From assembly GCF_038066595.1 (NCBI RefSeq), contig NZ_JBBUTH010000001.1, positions 434,001 to 498,000 on the forward strand: a stretch of DNA of 64,000 nt, read 5' to 3'. The position numbers were made by a program, and so were the translations under genes. Below, piece after piece: positions 1-10,080 of this stretch. Within the stretch, counting starts at the first letter, position 1. Every line of letters starts with the position of its first letter. Under the pieces are notes generated by a model. That model worked only from the letters and a program-made list of their open reading frames with translations. It did no database searches and was not told where the DNA came from. The stretch is from Pseudaquabacterium inlustre. Its GTDB lineage: Bacteria > Pseudomonadota > Gammaproteobacteria > Burkholderiales > Burkholderiaceae_C.

Positions 1-115
1 TGCTCTTGACGCTCAGGCCGAAGATGTCGACCCACAGCTTCTGCAACCGGGTCTTGTCGGGCCCGCCGATGGCGATCTGCTGGATGCCGAGGATCTTGAA
101 AGGCTTGGTGCTCAT
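1..115 (-). CDS. VOC/glyoxalase-fold protein, 5' part only (possible methylmalonyl-CoA epimerase)
   Basis: Only the first 38 codons are in the window; the gene runs off the left edge. The protein begins MSTKPFKILGIQQIAIGG and continues into a KLWVDIFGL segment, the usual first beta-alpha-beta unit of vicinal-oxygen-chelate proteins (glyoxalase I, methylmalonyl-CoA epimerase). It is the last visible gene of the mutase-meaB-pccB-pccA operon, with 11 bp between the pccA stop and its start codon. That position suggests epimerisation of (S)- to (R)-methylmalonyl-CoA, which the mutase needs. The metal ligands lie outside the window, so lactoylglutathione-lyase-like alternatives stay open. Confidence 0.6.
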   Translation of the reverse strand, partial: MSTKPFKILGIQQIAIGGPDKTRLQKLWVDIFGLSVKS

Positions 116-126
116 GTCGAAGGTTC

Positions 127-2157
127 TCAGGCGAACTTGATGATCGGCTGATCGACCGACAGGCTCTCGCCCTGGGCCGCCAGCACCTCGGCCACCGTGC
201 CATCCTGCGCCGCGGTGAGGATGTTCTCCATCTTCATCGCCTCGATGGTGGCCAGGCGTTCGCCCGCCTGCACGGCCTGGCCGGGCTTGACCGCCACATT
301 CACCAGCAGGCCGGGCATCGGCGAGAGCAGGAACTTGCTCATGTCGGCCGGCGCCTTGAAGGGCATCACGCGCAGCAGTTCGGCGGCGCGGGCACTCATC
401 AGCTGCACATCGATGGCCAGGCCGTTGTGCGCCACGCGGTACCACAGGCCGTGGCGCTCCACCTGGGCGGTGAAGGGCAGGCCGTTGCAACTGCCCTCGG
501 CGCGGATGCCGCCGAAGCGCCAGTCCTTGTCGATGTCGTAGCGCTTGCCGCCCTCGATGGTGACGGTGATGTGGCCGTTGGCCTGGATGCGCAGCGGCAC
601 ATAGCGGTGCTGGCCGCCCTCGCCCTTGACCACGGCGGTGAACTGCTCGCCGATCTGCACGCCATGGCCGGGCAGCTGGCCGCTGATGCCGGCGGCGCGG
701 TCGCGGTAGCGGCGGTACACGGCGGCGGCCAGGGCCACCAGGAAGTCGGGCTCGTCGTGCGGCACAACCCCGGCCGAGAAGCCCTTGGGGTAGTGCTCGG
801 CGATGAAGCCGGTGTTGAAATCACCCGACTGGAACTTCGGGTGAGCCAGCAGCGCGCTCTGGAACGGGATGTTGCTGCTGATGCCGCGGATCACGAACCC
901 GTTGAGCGCCTCGCGCATCTTCTCGATGGCATCGGCGCGATCGGCGCCGTGCACGATCAGCTTGGCGATCATCGAGTCGTAGTACATCGGGATCTCGCCG
1001 CCCTCGTACACGCCGGTGTCCACGCGCACGCCACCGCCCTCGGGCACCGGCAGCGCGGCTTCCATCGTGGTGGCCGGCGGGGCGTAGCGCACCAGGCGGC
1101 CGGTGGACGGCAGAAAGTTGCGGAACGGGTCCTCGGCGTTGATGCGGCACTCAATGGCCCAGCCGCGGCGCGGGATGTCGGCCTGGCTGAAGGCCAGCGG
1201 CTCGCCGGCGGCCACGCGGATCATCTGCTCCACCAGATCGAGCCCGGTGATGCACTCGGTGACCGGGTGCTCCACCTGCAGGCGGGTGTTCATTTCCAGG
1301 AAGTAGAAGCTCTGGTCCTTGCCGACCACGAACTCCACCGTGCCCGCGCTCTGGTACTTCACGGCCTTGGCCAGGGCCACGGCCTGCTCGCCCATGGCCT
1401 TGCGCGTGGCGTCCGAGATGAAGGGCGACGGCGCCTCCTCGATCACCTTCTGGTGCCGGCGCTGGATCGAGCACTCGCGCTCGTGCAGGTAGACCACGTT
1501 GCCTTGGGCATCGCCCAGCACCTGGATCTCGATGTGGCGCGGGCTCTCGACGAACTTCTCGATGAACACGCGGTCATCGCCGAAGCTGTTGCGCGCCTCG
1601 TTGCGGCAGGCGGAAAAGCCCTCGAAAGCTTCCTTGTCGTTGAAAGCCACGCGCAGGCCCTTGCCCCCGCCACCGGCGCTGGCCTTGATCATCACCGGGT
1701 AGCCGATGTCGCGGGCGATCTCCACCGCGCGCTCGGGCGACTCGATGGCGTCGTTCCAGCCGGGGATGGTGTTGACCTTCGCCTCATTGGCCAGCTTCTT
1801 CGAGGCGATCTTGTCGCCCATCGCCGCGATGCTGTAGTGCTTGGGGCCGATGAAGGTGATGCCTTCTTCTTCCACGCGCTTGGCGAAGTCCTCGTTCTCG
1901 CTGAGGAAGCCGTAGCCCGGGTGCACGGCCTGCGCGCCGGTGCTCTTGCAGGCGGCGATGATCTTGTCGGCCACCAGGTAGCTCTCGCGGCTGGGTGCGG
2001 CACCGATGAACACGGCCTCGTCGGCCAGCTCCACATGGCGTGCGTCGCGGTCGGCTTCCGAGTACACGGCAACCGTCTTGATGCCCATCTTGCGGGCCGT
2101 CTTGATCACGCGGCAGGCGATCTCGCCGCGGTTGGCAATCAGGATCTTGGTGAACAT
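127..2157 (-). CDS. pccA: Propionyl-CoA carboxylase alpha subunit (biotin carboxylase plus biotin carrier)
   Basis: Predicted 676 aa. It carboxylates its own biotin with ATP and bicarbonate; the beta subunit PccB then transfers the carboxyl group to propionyl-CoA, giving (S)-methylmalonyl-CoA. The N-terminal biotin-carboxylase region starts KILIANRGEIACRV and contains the ATP-grasp segment KASAGGGGKGLRVA; the C-terminal carrier domain has EAMKMEN with the biotinylated lysine at about residue 642. I chose the start at 2157 (MFTKIL) because AGGAGA lies just upstream; the longer frame adds an unrelated basic N-terminus. The gene is 22 bp downstream of pccB in the same operon. Acetyl-CoA or methylcrotonyl-CoA carboxylase alpha subunits look similar, but the meaB/mutase neighbours favour propionyl-CoA. 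Confidence 0.93.
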   Translation of the reverse strand: MFTKILIANRGEIACRVIKTARKMGIKTVAVYSEADRDARHVELADEAVFIGAAPSRESYLVADKIIAACKSTGAQAVHPGYGFLSENEDFAKRVEEEGITFIGPKHYSIAAMGDKIASKKLANEAKVNTIPGWNDAIESPERAVEIARDIGYPVMIKASAGGGGKGLRVAFNDKEAFEGFSACRNEARNSFGDDRVFIEKFVESPRHIEIQVLGDAQGNVVYLHERECSIQRRHQKVIEEAPSPFISDATRKAMGEQAVALAKAVKYQSAGTVEFVVGKDQSFYFLEMNTRLQVEHPVTECITGLDLVEQMIRVAAGEPLAFSQADIPRRGWAIECRINAEDPFRNFLPSTGRLVRYAPPATTMEAALPVPEGGGVRVDTGVYEGGEIPMYYDSMIAKLIVHGADRADAIEKMREALNGFVIRGISSNIPFQSALLAHPKFQSGDFNTGFIAEHYPKGFSAGVVPHDEPDFLVALAAAVYRRYRDRAAGISGQLPGHGVQIGEQFTAVVKGEGGQHRYVPLRIQANGHITVTIEGGKRYDIDKDWRFGGIRAEGSCNGLPFTAQVERHGLWYRVAHNGLAIDVQLMSARAAELLRVMPFKAPADMSKFLLSPMPGLLVNVAVKPGQAVQAGERLATIEAMKMENILTAAQDGTVAEVLAAQGESLSVDQPIIKFA

Positions 2158-2179
2158 GTTTTCTTCTCCTGGTGCGCGA

Positions 2180-3712
2180 TCAGAGGGGGATGTTGCCGTG
2201 CTTGCGCCACGGGTTCTCGACCTTCTTGTCACGCAGCATCGCCAGGCTGCGGCAGATGCGCTTGCGGGTCTCGTGCGGCTGGATCACGTCGTCGATGAAG
2301 CCGCGGCTGCCGGCCACGAACGGGTTGGCAAAGCGGGCCTTGTATTCGGCCTCGCGCGCGGCCAGCTTGACGGGATCGTTCTTGTCCTCGCGGAAGATGA
2401 TTTCCACCGCGCCCTTGGCGCCCATCACCGCGATCTCGGCATTCGGCCACGAGAAGTTCACGTCGCCGCGCAGGTGCTTGGAGCTCATCACGTCATACGC
2501 GCCGCCATAGGCCTTGCGCGTGATCACGGTCACCTTGGGCACCGTGCACTCGGCGTACGCGTACAGCAGCTTGGCGCCATGCTTGATGATGCCGCCGTAC
2601 TCTTGCGACGTGCCGGGCATGAAGCCGGGCACATCGACAAAGGTGACCACCGGGATGTTGAAGGCATCGCAGAAGCGCACGAAGCGCGCGGCCTTGATGC
2701 TGCTCTTGATGTCCAGGCAGCCGGCCAGCACCATCGGGTTGTTGGCCACGATGCCCACGGCCTGGCCGTCCATGCGGCCGAAGCCGATGACGATGTTCTT
2801 GGCGTAGTCGGGCTGCAACTCGAAGAAGTCGCCGTCGTCGACCACCTTGGTGATCAGCTCCTTGATCTCGTAGGGCTTGTTCGGGTTGTCGGGCACCAGG
2901 GTGTCCAGCGACAGGTCCAGGCGCTCGGCCGGGTCACCGCTCGGGCGCACGGGCGGCTTTTCCTTGTTGCTCAGCGGCAGGTAGTTGAAGAAGCGCCGCA
3001 GCATCAGGATGGCCTCGACGTCGTTCTCGAAGGCGAGATCCGCCACGCCGCTGCGCGTGGTGTGGGTGGTGGCGCCGCCCAGTTCCTCGGCCGACACTTC
3101 CTCGTGCGTCACGGTCTTCACCACCTCGGGGCCGGTGACGAACATGTAGCTGCTGTCCTTGACCATGAAGATGAAGTCGGTCATGGCCGGGCTGTACACC
3201 GCGCCGCCGGCGCAGGGCCCCATGATCAGGCTGATCTGCGGGATCACGCCGCTGGCCATCACGTTGCGCTGGAACACCTCGGCATAACCGCCCAGAGACG
3301 CGACACCTTCCTGGATGCGCGCGCCGCCCGAGTCGTTCAGGCCGATCACCGGTGCGCCCACCTTCATGGCCTGGTCCATCACCTTGCAGATCTTCTCGGC
3401 ATGGGCTTCACTCAACGCGCCACCGAAAACGGTGAAATCCTGGCTGAACACGAACACCAGGCGGCCGTTGATCATGCCGTAGCCGGTGACCACGCCATCG
3501 CCCGGAATCTTGTTGTCGGCCATGCCGAAGTCGGCGCAGCGGTGCTCGACGAACATGTCCCACTCTTCGAACGTGCCCTCGTCGAACAGCAGCTCCAGCC
3601 GCTCACGTGCGGTCAGCTTGCCCTTGGCGTGCTGCGCATCGATGCGCTTCTGGCCGCCACCCAGGCGCGCCTTGGCGCGCTTTTCCTCGAGCATCTGCTG
3701 GATGTCATGCAT
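2180..3712 (-). CDS. pccB: Propionyl-CoA carboxylase beta subunit (carboxyltransferase)
   Basis: Predicted 510 aa, the normal size for PccB. It moves CO2 from carboxybiotin on PccA to propionyl-CoA. The protein has both crotonase-fold carboxyltransferase halves: GLNDSGGARIQEGV in the N-terminal half and the glycine-rich VDVPGFMPGTSQEYGGIIKHG in the C-terminal half, which forms the acyl-CoA/biotin pocket. The start at 3712 (MHDIQQMLEEKR) is the family's usual beginning and is preceded by GAGGAGAAAC; the upstream in-frame extension is low-complexity. It lies between meaB (47 bp away) and pccA (22 bp away). Confidence 0.95.
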   Translation of the reverse strand: MHDIQQMLEEKRAKARLGGGQKRIDAQHAKGKLTARERLELLFDEGTFEEWDMFVEHRCADFGMADNKIPGDGVVTGYGMINGRLVFVFSQDFTVFGGALSEAHAEKICKVMDQAMKVGAPVIGLNDSGGARIQEGVASLGGYAEVFQRNVMASGVIPQISLIMGPCAGGAVYSPAMTDFIFMVKDSSYMFVTGPEVVKTVTHEEVSAEELGGATTHTTRSGVADLAFENDVEAILMLRRFFNYLPLSNKEKPPVRPSGDPAERLDLSLDTLVPDNPNKPYEIKELITKVVDDGDFFELQPDYAKNIVIGFGRMDGQAVGIVANNPMVLAGCLDIKSSIKAARFVRFCDAFNIPVVTFVDVPGFMPGTSQEYGGIIKHGAKLLYAYAECTVPKVTVITRKAYGGAYDVMSSKHLRGDVNFSWPNAEIAVMGAKGAVEIIFREDKNDPVKLAAREAEYKARFANPFVAGSRGFIDDVIQPHETRKRICRSLAMLRDKKVENPWRKHGNIPL

Positions 3713-3759
3713 GTCGGTTTCTCCTCGGTCGGAAAACGGAAATTGAGAGAACAGCGTGT

Positions 3760-4800
3760 TCAGTGAAAGAGGTCGAGCAGGCGGCGGGCGGCCACCGAGG
3801 CCGCCACGCGGCCCTGCCGCACCTCGTCGCTCAAAGCCGGCAGCGCCTGCTGCACGGCCGGGTGGTCCTTGAACTGGCGCTTCAGGCCGGCGTCGATGCG
3901 TTCCCACATCCAGGCCTGGTCCTGGGCCTGGCGGCGTGCGGCGAGCCGGCCGTTGGCGGTCTGCACCGTGCGGAACTGCGTCACCGCCGCCCAGAACTCA
4001 TCGAGCCCCGAGCCCTTCAGCGCACTGAGCTGGATGACCAGGGGCTGCCACGTGGCCACCGGCTGGTGGCCATGGTCGGGGTGGCCATGCACGCCCATGC
4101 TGGCGATCAGCCGCAGCGACGAGGTGATTTGCGCCCGCGCCCGCGTGGCCGCGGCGGCATCGATGTCGGCCTTGTTGATCACCACCAGGTCGGCCAACTC
4201 CATCACGCCCTTTTTGATGGCCTGCAGGTCATCACCGGCGTTCGGCAGCTGCAGCAGGCAGAACATGTCGGTCATGCCGGCCACGGCGGTCTCGCTCTGG
4301 CCCACGCCCACGGTCTCGACGATCACCACGTCGTGGCCCGCGGCCTCGCACACCAGCATGGCCTCGCGCGTTTTCTCGGCCACGCCGCCCAGCGTGCCGC
4401 CGCTGGGGCTGGGACGGATGTAGGCGCGCTCGTCCATCGACAGCCGCTCCATGCGCGTCTTGTCGCCCAGGATGGAGCCGCCGCTCACGCTGGACGATGG
4501 GTCCACCGCCAGCACCGCCACGCGGTGGCCGCGCTCGATCAGGAACAGGCCCAGCGCCTCGATGAAGGTGCTCTTGCCCACGCCGGGCACACCGCTGATC
4601 CCCAAGCGCAGCGAGCGCTCGGGATGCGCCTGGCCGCTGAAGGGCAGCAGCGCGTTGAGCAACGCGTCGGCGCGCGCGCGGTGGTCGGCGCGGGTGCTCT
4701 CCAGCAGCGTGATGGTCTTGGCCACGGCACGGCGGCGCCGCGCGGTGTCGGCACCCGTCACACCGTCGAGCAGGGGCTGGTCGGCCAGCGGCAGTGTCAT
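3760..4800 (-). CDS. meaB: Methylmalonyl-CoA mutase-associated GTPase MeaB (ArgK family)
   Basis: Predicted 346 aa G3E P-loop GTPase that protects methylmalonyl-CoA mutase from inactivation and gates loading of its B12 cofactor. The P-loop GVPGVGKS is at residues 70-77; further GTPase signatures are VETVGVGQSE and the NKAD base-recognition motif. The start at 4800 (MTLPLADQ) removes an arginine-rich upstream extension. It follows the mutase gene by 81 bp and precedes pccB by 47 bp, so the enzyme, its chaperone and the methylmalonyl-CoA source are made together. Confidence 0.95.
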   Translation of the reverse strand: MTLPLADQPLLDGVTGADTARRRRAVAKTITLLESTRADHRARADALLNALLPFSGQAHPERSLRLGISGVPGVGKSTFIEALGLFLIERGHRVAVLAVDPSSSVSGGSILGDKTRMERLSMDERAYIRPSPSGGTLGGVAEKTREAMLVCEAAGHDVVIVETVGVGQSETAVAGMTDMFCLLQLPNAGDDLQAIKKGVMELADLVVINKADIDAAAATRARAQITSSLRLIASMGVHGHPDHGHQPVATWQPLVIQLSALKGSGLDEFWAAVTQFRTVQTANGRLAARRQAQDQAWMWERIDAGLKRQFKDHPAVQQALPALSDEVRQGRVAASVAARRLLDLFH

Positions 4801-4881
4801 CGGGCCGGATCTCCCCCAGGGCGCCGCGGGACGCGTCGCCCCTGCGCGCCGCACGCGACGAGACGCAGGTCTCGTCGCATG

Positions 4882-7035
<2,154 letters not shown>

Positions 7036-7075
7036 GGCGGAATCCTCGGGGCGGGAACTCAGGGCATTGCAGGAC

Positions 7076-7103
7076 TTGAAGCCTATTATGCATGATGCAT
7101 AAT
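7076..7103 (+). promoter_or_regulatory. Predicted promoter of the divergent gntR gene
   Basis: TTGAAG (7076-7081), a 16 bp spacer and CATAAT (7098-7103) form a candidate promoter whose -10 is the other arm of the same palindrome. Transcription would begin near 7110, only about 5 nt before the gntR ATG. The message would be nearly leaderless, which fits the absence of a Shine-Dalgarno sequence. Confidence 0.4.
7085..7103. promoter_or_regulatory. Palindromic operator in the mutase/gntR divergent region
   Basis: ATTATGCAT-G-ATGCATAAT is a perfect 9-1-9 inverted repeat. It overlaps the predicted -10 boxes of both divergent genes. GntR proteins of the FadR type bind such short palindromes next to their own genes, so the product of the gene at 7115 is the natural candidate ligand-responsive repressor. 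The regulator-site pairing is inferred. Confidence 0.7.
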
Positions 7104-7114
7104 TATGAATTCAA
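7085..7114 (-). promoter_or_regulatory. Predicted promoter of the mutase-meaB-pcc operon
   Basis: Read on the minus strand, TTGAAT (7114-7109) and CATAAT (7090-7085) are separated by 18 bp, a reasonable sigma-70 pair. The -10 box is the distal arm of the palindrome at 7085-7103, so a bound repressor would block it. This is pattern matching only. Confidence 0.5.
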
Positions 7115-7774
7115 ATGCCCGACTACGCCACACCCGCACCCGCCGCCCCGTTCACGCCGCGCGCCCTGTACCAGGACGTGGCCGAGCGCCTGCGCGAGCA
7201 GATCTTCAACCGCGTGCTCGAGCCCGGCAGCTGGATCGACGAGCAGAAGATCGCTGCCGAACTGGGCATCAGCCGCACGCCGCTGCGCGAGGCGCTGAAG
7301 GTGCTGGCCGTCGAAGGCCTGGTGACGATGAAAGTGCGCCGCGGCGCCTATGTCACCGAGATGAGCCGCGACGATGTGAGCCAGGTCTACCACCTGCTGT
7401 CGCTGCTGGAGAGCGATGCCGCCGCCCTGGTGGCCGGCCAAGCCACGCCCGCACAGAAGGCCGAGCTGGCCACCCTGCACCAGCAGCTGGAAGGTCAGGT
7501 GGGGCAGCGCGACGCGTTCTTCGCCACCAATGAGCTGTTCCACCTGCGCCTGCTGCAGATGGCCGGCAACCGCTGGACCCAGCAGATCGTGACCGACCTG
7601 CGCAAGGTGATGAAGCTCAACCGCCACCACTCGTTGTTCAAGCAGGGCCGGCTGGAGGAATCGCTGGCCGAGCACCGCGCCATCATGGCCGCCATCAGCG
7701 CCGGCGATGCCGAGGCCGCACGCCGCCTCACCCGCGCCCACTTCGACAACGGCCTCGAAGCCGCGGCGCTGTAG
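7115..7774 (+). CDS. GntR-family transcriptional regulator (FadR-type, FCD domain)
   Basis: Predicted 219 aa. The N-terminal winged helix-turn-helix covers roughly residues 15-80 and has the GntR signature LGISRTPLREALKVL; the rest is the all-helical FCD effector domain typical of FadR-type members. It is transcribed away from the mutase-meaB-pcc operon, with a perfect palindrome between the two, so it probably controls that operon and itself. The effector may be a propionate-pathway metabolite, but nothing in the sequence identifies it. There is no clear ribosome binding site before 7115, consistent with a near-leaderless message. Confidence 0.9.
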   Translation: MPDYATPAPAAPFTPRALYQDVAERLREQIFNRVLEPGSWIDEQKIAAELGISRTPLREALKVLAVEGLVTMKVRRGAYVTEMSRDDVSQVYHLLSLLESDAAALVAGQATPAQKAELATLHQQLEGQVGQRDAFFATNELFHLRLLQMAGNRWTQQIVTDLRKVMKLNRHHSLFKQGRLEESLAEHRAIMAAISAGDAEAARRLTRAHFDNGLEAAAL

Positions 7775-7882
7775 ACGCCGCTGCCGCTCTCGGTTCCACT
7801 TCCGTTCCCGTTCCCATCGCATCAGCTTGCGGTCAGCCAGGCTCTCCACACTGCGCGCCGCACACCCTTCAGGAGCCACCCC

Positions 7883-9043
7883 GTGAAAATCCACGAATAC
7901 CAAGGCAAGGAAATCCTGCGCCAGTTCAATGTGCCGGTGCCGCGCGGCATTGCGGCGTTCTCGGTGCAGGAGGCGGTGGAAGCCGCGCAGAAGCTGGGCG
8001 GCCCGGTGTGGGTGGTCAAGGCGCAGATCCACGCGGGTGGCCGCGGCAAGGGCGGTGGCGTGAAGGTCACCAAGACGCTCGACGGCGTGAAGGACCTGGC
8101 CGGCCAGATCCTGGGCATGCAGCTGGTCACGCACCAGACCGGCCCCGAAGGCCAGAAGGTGCGCCGCCTGTACATCGAGGAAGGCGCTGACATCGGCAAG
8201 GAGTACTACGTCTCGCTGGTGACCGACCGCGCCTCGCAGAAGGTGGCCTTCATCGCCTCCAGCGAAGGCGGCATGGACATCGAGGAAGTGGCCCACGCCA
8301 CGCCCGAGAAGATCACCACCGAGCTGATCGATCCGCTCACCGGCCTGGGTGACGCGCAAGCCCGCAAGATCGCCGAGGCCATCGGCCTGACCGGCGTGTC
8401 GGTGGATCAGGCCGTGCCGCTGTTCCAGAACCTGTACCGCTGCTACATGGACACGGACGCCAGCCTGGTGGAGATCAACCCGCTGAACTGCGACAGCAAG
8501 GGCAACCTGATCGCACTCGACGCCAAGTTCAACTTCGACGCCAACGCGCTGTTCCGCCACCCCGAGATCGTGGCCTACCGCGACCTCGACGAAGAGGATC
8601 CGGCCGAGGTGGAAGCCAGCAAGTTCGACCTGGCCTACATCAGCCTGGACGGCAACATCGGCTGCCTGGTCAACGGCGCCGGCCTGGCCATGGCCACGAT
8701 GGACACCATCAAGCTGTTCGGCGGCGAGCCGGCCAACTTCCTGGACGTGGGCGGTGGCGCCACGGCCGAGAAGGTGACCGAGGCCTTCAAGATCATGCTG
8801 AAGAACCCGGACGTCAAGGGCATCCTGGTCAACATCTTCGGCGGCATCATGCGCTGCGACACCATCGCCGAGGGCGTGATCACGGCCTGCAAGGCGGTGA
8901 ACCTGGGCGTGCCGCTGGTGGTGCGCATGAAGGGCACCAACGAAGACCTGGGCAAGAAGATGCTGGCCGACAGCGGCCTGCCCATCATCGCCGCAGACAC
9001 CATGGCCGAAGCCGCCACGAAGATCGTGGCCGCGGTGAAGTAA
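7883..9043 (+). CDS. sucC: Succinyl-CoA synthetase (ADP-forming) beta subunit
   Basis: Predicted 386 aa, close to the usual 388. It forms the ATP-grasp nucleotide-binding and succinate-binding half of succinate-CoA ligase and makes ATP from succinyl-CoA in the TCA cycle. The start is the GTG at 7883, chosen because it gives the family's MKIHEYQGKEILR N-terminus and AGGAG lies 8 bp upstream. ATP-grasp features include AQIHAGGRGKGGGVK and the succinate-loop-like FGGIMRCD. It precedes sucD by 16 bp and follows the propionyl-CoA genes whose end product is its substrate. Confidence 0.97.
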   Translation: MKIHEYQGKEILRQFNVPVPRGIAAFSVQEAVEAAQKLGGPVWVVKAQIHAGGRGKGGGVKVTKTLDGVKDLAGQILGMQLVTHQTGPEGQKVRRLYIEEGADIGKEYYVSLVTDRASQKVAFIASSEGGMDIEEVAHATPEKITTELIDPLTGLGDAQARKIAEAIGLTGVSVDQAVPLFQNLYRCYMDTDASLVEINPLNCDSKGNLIALDAKFNFDANALFRHPEIVAYRDLDEEDPAEVEASKFDLAYISLDGNIGCLVNGAGLAMATMDTIKLFGGEPANFLDVGGGATAEKVTEAFKIMLKNPDVKGILVNIFGGIMRCDTIAEGVITACKAVNLGVPLVVRMKGTNEDLGKKMLADSGLPIIAADTMAEAATKIVAAVK

Positions 9044-9059
9044 GCCCGAAGGAAAGAAC

Positions 9060-9959
9060 ATGAGCATCCTGATCAACAAGGACACCCGCGTCATCACCCA
9101 GGGCATCACGGGCAAGACCGGCCAGTTCCACACCAAGGGCTGCCAGGCCTACGCCAACGGCAAGAACGCGTTCGTGGCGGGCGTGAACCCGAAGAAGGCC
9201 GGCGAGAGCTTCGAAGGCATTCCCATCTACGCCAGCGTGAAGGAAGCCGCCAGCGCCCAGGGCGCCACGGTCAGCGTGATCTACGTGCCGCCGGCCGGTG
9301 CCGCGGCCGCGATCTGGGAAGCGGTGGAAGCCGACCTGGACCTGGCGATCTGCATCACCGAAGGCATTCCCGTGAAGGACATGCTGGAAGTGCGCAACAA
9401 GATGAAGGCCAAGGAAGCGGCCGGCGGCAAGAAGACGCTGCTGCTGGGCCCGAACTGCCCGGGCCTGATCACGCCCGAGGAGATCAAGATCGGCATCATG
9501 CCGGGCCACATCCACCGCAAGGGCCGCGTCGGCGTGGTCAGCCGCTCGGGCACGCTGACCTATGAAGCCGTGGCGCAGCTGACCGAGCTGGGCATCGGCC
9601 AGTCCAGCGCCGTGGGCATCGGCGGCGACCCGATCAACGGCCTGAAGCACATCGACGTGATGCGCCTGTTCAACGACGATCCGGACACCGACGCGGTGAT
9701 CATGATCGGCGAGATCGGCGGCCCCGACGAGGCCGAGGCCGCGCGCTGGGTGAAGGCGAACATGAAGAAACCGGTGGTGGGCTTCATCGCCGGTGTCACC
9801 GCCCCTCCGGGCAAGCGCATGGGCCACGCCGGCGCGCTGATCTCGGGCGGTGCCGACACGGCCGACGCCAAGCTGGCGATCATGGAAGAGTGCGGCTTCA
9901 CCGTCACCCGCAACCCCAGCGAGATGGGTCGCCTGCTCAAGGGCCTGCTGAAGCTCTGA
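9060..9959 (+). CDS. sucD: Succinyl-CoA synthetase alpha subunit
   Basis: Predicted 299 aa, slightly longer than the common 290. It contains the Rossmann CoA-binding domain (starts SILINKDTRVITQGITG) and the ligase domain with the phosphorylated histidine in GHAGALISGG, H256 by my count. It pairs with SucC in a tetramer or dimer. It is co-transcribed with sucC 16 bp upstream, and GGAAAG precedes its ATG. An inverted repeat 10 bp after the stop may end the transcript. Confidence 0.97.
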   Translation: MSILINKDTRVITQGITGKTGQFHTKGCQAYANGKNAFVAGVNPKKAGESFEGIPIYASVKEAASAQGATVSVIYVPPAGAAAAIWEAVEADLDLAICITEGIPVKDMLEVRNKMKAKEAAGGKKTLLLGPNCPGLITPEEIKIGIMPGHIHRKGRVGVVSRSGTLTYEAVAQLTELGIGQSSAVGIGGDPINGLKHIDVMRLFNDDPDTDAVIMIGEIGGPDEAEAARWVKANMKKPVVGFIAGVTAPPGKRMGHAGALISGGADTADAKLAIMEECGFTVTRNPSEMGRLLKGLLKL

Positions 9960-9969
9960 GCCCGCTCGT

Positions 9970-9995
9970 GTCAAGCCGCCACCAAACGGCTTGAC
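9970..9995 (+). terminator. Hairpin after sucCD
   Basis: GTCAAGCCG and CGGCTTGAC form a 9 bp stem with an 8 nt loop, directly downstream of the sucD stop. The following sequence is only GCTTCTTC, so it is a weak intrinsic terminator at best. Confidence 0.45.
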
Positions 9996-10080
9996 GCTTC
10001 TTCAGCCGCGGCACACACGCCGCCGCACAAGGCATCGTCAGCATGCGCGTCCGACACGCTCCGGACCCCGTGCCTGCACG

